From Caulobacteraceae bacterium (lineage in GTDB: Bacteria; Pseudomonadota; Alphaproteobacteria; Caulobacterales; Caulobacteraceae), in the NCBI GenBank assembly GCA_947475415.1, contig CANJLH010000021.1:1-59095 (forward strand): a stretch of DNA of 59,095 nucleotides. The letters run 5' to 3'. Below, in pieces: positions 55,981 through 59,095 of the stretch (position 1 is the stretch's first letter; each line of letters starts with the position of its first letter). The translations under genes and the position numbers were made by a program. A model generated the notes under the pieces. The model was not told the origin of the DNA. It saw only the letters and a program-made list of their open reading frames with translations, and made no database searches.

Positions 55981-56697
55981 ATGTTTGACGTCGTCAACTT
56001 CGCCGCCCTGGCCCTGGCCACCGCAATCGCGCCAATCGACGGCGCAACCGCCACTGACCTGGAGCGCCCGCCGCAGGTCGAGGCGATCATGACCCAGGCG
56101 GCAGATCCCCCGAACCCCCTCAACGATCTCACCATCAGTCTCGACATTGGGCCGGTCACCATGTCCGGTCTGAGCGAAGCCGCCGCAGAACTGGCGATCG
56201 ACGTGCCGCGCCTTGCGCTCAATGACGCCCAATTGGCCGAAGTGCGCGGCGGCTTCATGACCCCACTTGGCGTGGATATCGGCTTTGGCGCTGTGGTGCG
56301 CACCACGATTGACGGCGTCCTGGCCCTGGAAACCCGCATGAGCTGGACCGCCAACGGGGCGGAAACCACAAATGCAGCCGGCGCGCCCACCGATCCGGCC
56401 CAGGTCAACGACCTAGCTACCGCTGGCGGCATCAATCTGGGCCCTGCGAGCGGGTGGCGCGGGATCGTGAGTCCGGGCGATGGCGGCGCTACGGCGGCGC
56501 TGCACGACCTGTCGCAGAATTCCATCTCAAGCCTAATCGTCAACACGGCCAGCAACCGCAATATTCGTCAGGAAACGGAGATCACCCTGAACATACCGGA
56601 GTTCGCGGATCTGCAGTCCGGGATAATGGCCGAACAGGCCGGGCTGCGGATGCAGGACGCCGTCGGCGCGGCGATCACCAACGCTCTGCCGAATTGA
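55981..56697 (+). CDS. Secreted protein with double-glycine leader, candidate fibre subunit 3
   Basis: 238 residues from the ATG with GAGG 6 bases upstream. A weak hydrophobic N-terminus (NFAALALATAIAPIDGATA) is probably a signal peptide. LNDAQLAEVRGG ends at Gly90-Gly91 and has Leu, Leu, Val and Gly-Gly at -12, -7, -4 and -2/-1, a textbook double-glycine leader. The region after it is beta-prone, and NTASNRNIRQ (188-197) recalls the NTG motif of subunits 1 and 2. No known domain. Confidence 0.75.
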   Translation: MFDVVNFAALALATAIAPIDGATATDLERPPQVEAIMTQAADPPNPLNDLTISLDIGPVTMSGLSEAAAELAIDVPRLALNDAQLAEVRGGFMTPLGVDIGFGAVVRTTIDGVLALETRMSWTANGAETTNAAGAPTDPAQVNDLATAGGINLGPASGWRGIVSPGDGGATAALHDLSQNSISSLIVNTASNRNIRQETEITLNIPEFADLQSGIMAEQAGLRMQDAVGAAITNALPN

Positions 56698-56860
56698 TGC
56701 ATTTGCGCTAGGTCACGGCCCCTCGTCCTCCTGCCTGAAGCAAGCTGGGGCGGCCGATCTGACCACGGCAGGATTTTAGCTATAATCTATTGATTAAACA
56801 CACTTTTATCCGAGGACCGCTTTACACGTTTCGGAACGCGTTCAAGCAGCCTTGATAATC

Positions 56861-56890
56861 GCGCGAAGGGTCCCCTGGGACCCTTCGCGC
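56861..56890. terminator. Perfect 14-bp hairpin between convergent genes
   Basis: GCGCGAAGGGTCCC (56861-56874) pairs exactly with GGGACCCTTCGCGC (56877-56890), with only two bases between. It lies between the convergent subunit 3 gene and the outer-membrane barrel gene and may terminate both. There is no T run. The rest of the 56698-56962 gap shows nothing clear. Confidence 0.6.
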
Positions 56891-56962
56891 GCACTAGGAG
56901 AAGGTACAGCTAATCTTGCCGGTTAGGCTCGCTCGCTGGAATCAGCCGTCACCTAACCCAAC

Positions 56963-58306
56963 CTAGAACCGGTACGGCATGCGGATCACCATGCGCATGT
57001 CCGAGGCGTCGGAGGTAACGCCGAACTCGTAGTTGTTGCTGATCGTCAGCCGTTTGTTCAGTTGATAGGACCAGCCGAGCAGCATCGAGCCAACCTGCAA
57101 CGCATTGGAGTGCGTGGTGGTCACCGAGCGGCCAGGCTGCGACAGGTCCTGATCGGTGGGGAAGATATAGGTGTGGCTGTAGCCCATGGAAACTGAGAAC
57201 TGTGGGTTCAGCGCCAGGCCGAACCCCATGGTCAGGCCAATCGAGTCTCCGGGGTCCACACTGCCCACGTGAATAGCGCTATCCCCCAACCCAAACGTCT
57301 TGTTGACGGACCTGGGCGCATTGTAGCCGTAGGTCAGGCCGGCGAAGAACACCGCCGGATCGGTCGGATAGATCATCGTCACCCCGGCCGAATAGCCCCA
57401 GAACCCGGATCCGGTCGCCAGTTCCGTTGCGACGCCGAACTGGTCATAGCGGACGTCGAACGGCCCCGTGCCTGTCGGCGGTTTGACCCGCGCGTTGGCG
57501 ACGAACACCGGGTGGCCGTTGACGCCTCGGTTGATCTGATAGCGGGCCGAGAGCTCCACATCCCCGAGGTCTTGCCCATCCAGGCGCTTGGTCCGCGATA
57601 CCGTCGCGTCGCGTTGGGCGAGCGTCGTGATCCGGTCCTGGCGGTAGATGTAGGGAACGCGCCCTTCTAGCTCCAGCCGGTTCGTCAGGCCGTAGCGGGC
57701 GGCCACGCTCCCCGACAGGGTGTCGCGGTCAGCGTCAGTGGCCTCGATGACGCCCAGCTGGACCCCTGGAACGATCTCCACGCCACGGAACACAAGGCGG
57801 TTGTTGCTGCTGCGGGAATATTCAACCGACGGATCGATGGTCAGCTGACCTTGTTTCGACAGCACGCCGATTCCCTCAGGAACAGCGGCCACCTCACGCA
57901 CGCGCCGCTGGGGCTCGTCAGCCGACGGCGCCTCGCCCACGGGCTGGACCTCCGCGTCGTCAATCGACGGACCCTGGCCCTGCTGGGCCAATTGCTGAGC
58001 GCTGTGATTGAGTTGCGCCGGGACCGGCGGCGCCCCCGACACGCCGGTGGCGCGGACCGCTAGCAGAAGCTGGTCGCGCTCCTGGCGCAGCGCCCGCAAT
58101 TGCAAGGCCTGAGCCTCGATCAGCCCTTCCTGCCCGCCCAGCCGCTTATCCTGTTCGGCGAGCCTCGCCGACTGCCGGTTCAATTCCTGCTCGACAGCAT
58201 CCAGCCGCGCGCGCGTGGTCGGATCGGCCTGCGCCAACGCCGGACAGGTTGCGCCCGCCACAATCAAGCTGGCCGCGCCGCCGAGGAGAATTTCACGCAA
58301 CTTCAT
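56963..58306 (-). CDS. Outer-membrane beta-barrel with N-terminal coiled coil (FapF-like)
   Basis: 447 residues from MKLREILLGGAASLIVAGAT. Signal peptide about 1-26; a coiled coil about 30-88 (LDAVEQELNRQSARLAEQDK, LGGQEGLIEAQALQLRALRQ); a Gln/Pro-rich linker; then a beta-barrel of about 280 residues ending in RMPYRF, the aromatic C-terminus of outer-membrane proteins. The strands include YGLTNRLELEGRVPYIYR. FapF of Pseudomonas has the same order (coiled coil, plug linker, barrel) and forms trimeric pores for amyloid subunits. Assignment is by architecture, not close identity. Confidence 0.75.
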   Translation of the reverse strand: MKLREILLGGAASLIVAGATCPALAQADPTTRARLDAVEQELNRQSARLAEQDKRLGGQEGLIEAQALQLRALRQERDQLLLAVRATGVSGAPPVPAQLNHSAQQLAQQGQGPSIDDAEVQPVGEAPSADEPQRRVREVAAVPEGIGVLSKQGQLTIDPSVEYSRSSNNRLVFRGVEIVPGVQLGVIEATDADRDTLSGSVAARYGLTNRLELEGRVPYIYRQDRITTLAQRDATVSRTKRLDGQDLGDVELSARYQINRGVNGHPVFVANARVKPPTGTGPFDVRYDQFGVATELATGSGFWGYSAGVTMIYPTDPAVFFAGLTYGYNAPRSVNKTFGLGDSAIHVGSVDPGDSIGLTMGFGLALNPQFSVSMGYSHTYIFPTDQDLSQPGRSVTTTHSNALQVGSMLLGWSYQLNKRLTISNNYEFGVTSDASDMRMVIRMPYRF

Positions 58307-58333
58307 AGGCTTGAAGCCCGAACCAAACATACG

Positions 58334-58359
58334 TACGCACCGGCCGCTATTGACGTTCC
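58334..58359 (-). promoter_or_regulatory. Weak candidate EcfG-type promoter upstream of the barrel gene
   Basis: Reading leftward, GGAAC (58355-58359) and CGTA (58334-58337) are 17 bases apart, close to the EcfG consensus GGAAC-N16/17-CGTT with one mismatch. Transcription would start about 20 bp before the ATG at 58306. The EcfG-like sigma gene next door is truncated, so a second copy would be needed. Confidence 0.3.
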
Positions 58360-58515
58360 GGGATAAACCGCTGTTGGGCTGAAAAAGTTCGCCGCCGCCT
58401 GACCGTTTCCGGATCCGGTGAACTCAACTGGCTCGGAAAAAAAGCGGCATCTTCAAGGATTAAGACAAAACCGCCGCCCCAATCGCCATCGCCATCGCTT
58501 TGCGGCCATCGCGCG

Positions 58516-58952
58516 TCAGGCGACAGCTCGCCGATCTTCACGACGCTCGGTTTGGCGGCTCGCAGTGCAGGCGATCGCCGAGAGGTCAAAGTCCGTCAGC
58601 TCAGCCAGGCGTTCGCGGGCGCGATTGACCCGGCTCTTCACGGTTCCCACCGCGCAGCCTGACACCTCGGCCGCCTCTTCGTAGGTGAGCCCCGCCGCAA
58701 TCACCAGAACCAGGGCCTCGCGGGTGTCGGGACTGAGCTTGGCGAGCGCGTCGAGCAGTTCACCATAGGCCAGCCGCCATTCCTGGTCCGGACTGACCAC
58801 AAGCTGCGCCGCCATGCGACCCTCGACATCCTGCACTGTCCTGCGGCCACGCACAGTCTGGGTATAAAAGGCGTTACGAAGAATCTTGTAGAGCCAGGCT
58901 TTCAGGTTCGTACCCGCCGCGAATCCCCTCCGGAACTGCCAGGCGCGTGACG
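58516..58952 (-). pseudogene. ECF sigma factor, N-terminus lost to an IS3 insertion
   Basis: The frame begins inside the IS end (MDGNQGVT) and joins native codons at about 58952. What follows is the C-terminal part of an ECF sigma factor: GTNLKAWLYKILRNAFYT is region 2.4-3, and AGLTYEEAAEVSGCAVGTVK with SRVNRARERL is region 4. The latter is close to EcfG/SigT-type sigma factors. Region 2.1-2.2, which binds core polymerase, is gone. The remaining piece is unlikely to work alone. The original partner could be the nearby barrel promoter. Confidence 0.75.
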
Positions 58953-59095
58953 TGACCCCCTGATTTCCATCCAAGAATGATTAGAGTCCGGCCCTGAGAG
59001 AAGGACGGACGATGAAGCGATCACGATTTACAGAAGAGCAGATTATCGGGGTGCTGCGGGAAGCGGAGGCAGGTGCGAAGACGGCTGACCTTGCC
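58953..59095 (+). mobile_element. IS3-family element, left end (continues beyond the window)
   Basis: The sequence TGACCCCCTGATTTCC at 58953 looks like an IS3-family terminal inverted repeat; transposase OrfA starts at 59012. The break coincides with the point where the sigma factor frame loses homology. The other end lies outside the window. Confidence 0.75.
59012..59095 (+). CDS. IS3-family transposase OrfA, N-terminal 28 residues (3' partial)
   Basis: MKRSRFTEEQIIGVLREAEA starts a helix-turn-helix OrfA of the IS3 family (IS401/IS407 type). GAAGGA lies upstream. It runs off the right edge of the window. Confidence 0.85.
   Translation, partial: MKRSRFTEEQIIGVLREAEAGAKTADLA

Noticed and set aside
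58347..58589. 80-codon reverse frame after the sigma factor stump
   Set aside because: It overlaps the end of the sigma gene in another frame and has no conserved sequence. It was considered as an anti-sigma factor (NepR-like), but the NepR pattern is absent.

Overview
The window looks like chromosome from a member of the Caulobacterales, most likely Phenylobacterium or a close relative of Caulobacter. The evidence is high-GC codon use, a PopZ gene, the FliX / FlgI / CheL / FlbY flagellar block, an alphaproteobacterial one-cysteine DksA, a perfect CtrA-type box (TTAA-N7-TTAA) and an alphaproteobacterial LexA box (GTTC-N7-GTTC). No plasmid or phage backbone was seen. Mobile DNA is limited to one small RAYT-type element and the left end of an IS3-family element at the right edge.

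Layout. 1-8.6 kb: tail of an OmpA-family protein, a DUF2889 protein, a secreted tannase/feruloyl esterase, popZ, a TolC-type outer-membrane channel, a degenerate isoaspartyl methyltransferase, tRNA-Cys, glycerol kinase, a CtrA box with an orphan terminator, tRNA-Asn and the 3' stump of an RTX-type exoprotein gene. 8.7-19.5 kb: luciferase-like oxidoreductase, glyoxalase I, an RND efflux pair, an Atm1-type ABC exporter, a lipoprotein, a LOG-family hydrolase and a WYL regulator. 19.6-23 kb: DksA and the fliX-flgI-cheL-flbY flagellar block, with a sigma-54 promoter and a possible FlbD enhancer. 23-35 kb: housekeeping and small secreted proteins, including gatB and gatCA split by four small genes. 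35.2-37 kb: a VapC stump abutting a RAYT element with perfect 23-bp inverted ends, then a LexA-controlled, apparently leaderless gene. 37-53.5 kb: a catabolic region with EthD-domain protein, acyl-CoA synthetase, four SDR/LLM oxidoreductases, CoA transferase, acyl-CoA dehydrogenase, enoyl-CoA hydratase, a Ddn-like protein, a three-subunit molybdenum hydroxylase with a MoaD-like protein, and a D-aminoacylase-type amidohydrolase. Substrates are not deducible.

The most interesting segment is 53.8-58.3 kb. It encodes three Sec-exported low-complexity proteins that share a C-terminal NTG/NTA motif, a Sec-exported stand-alone C39 cysteine peptidase, and a convergent outer-membrane barrel with an N-terminal coiled coil. 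The parts list resembles the Pseudomonas Fap functional-amyloid system (FapD = C39 peptidase, FapF = coiled-coil porin), but the subunits do not look like FapB/FapC. Two of the three carry a textbook double-glycine leader motif in mid-protein, the kind of site C39 peptidases cut. This suggests a divergent amyloid-like or fibre secretion system with proteolytic maturation in the periplasm. Next to it, an ECF sigma-factor gene has lost its N-terminal part to an IS3 insertion.
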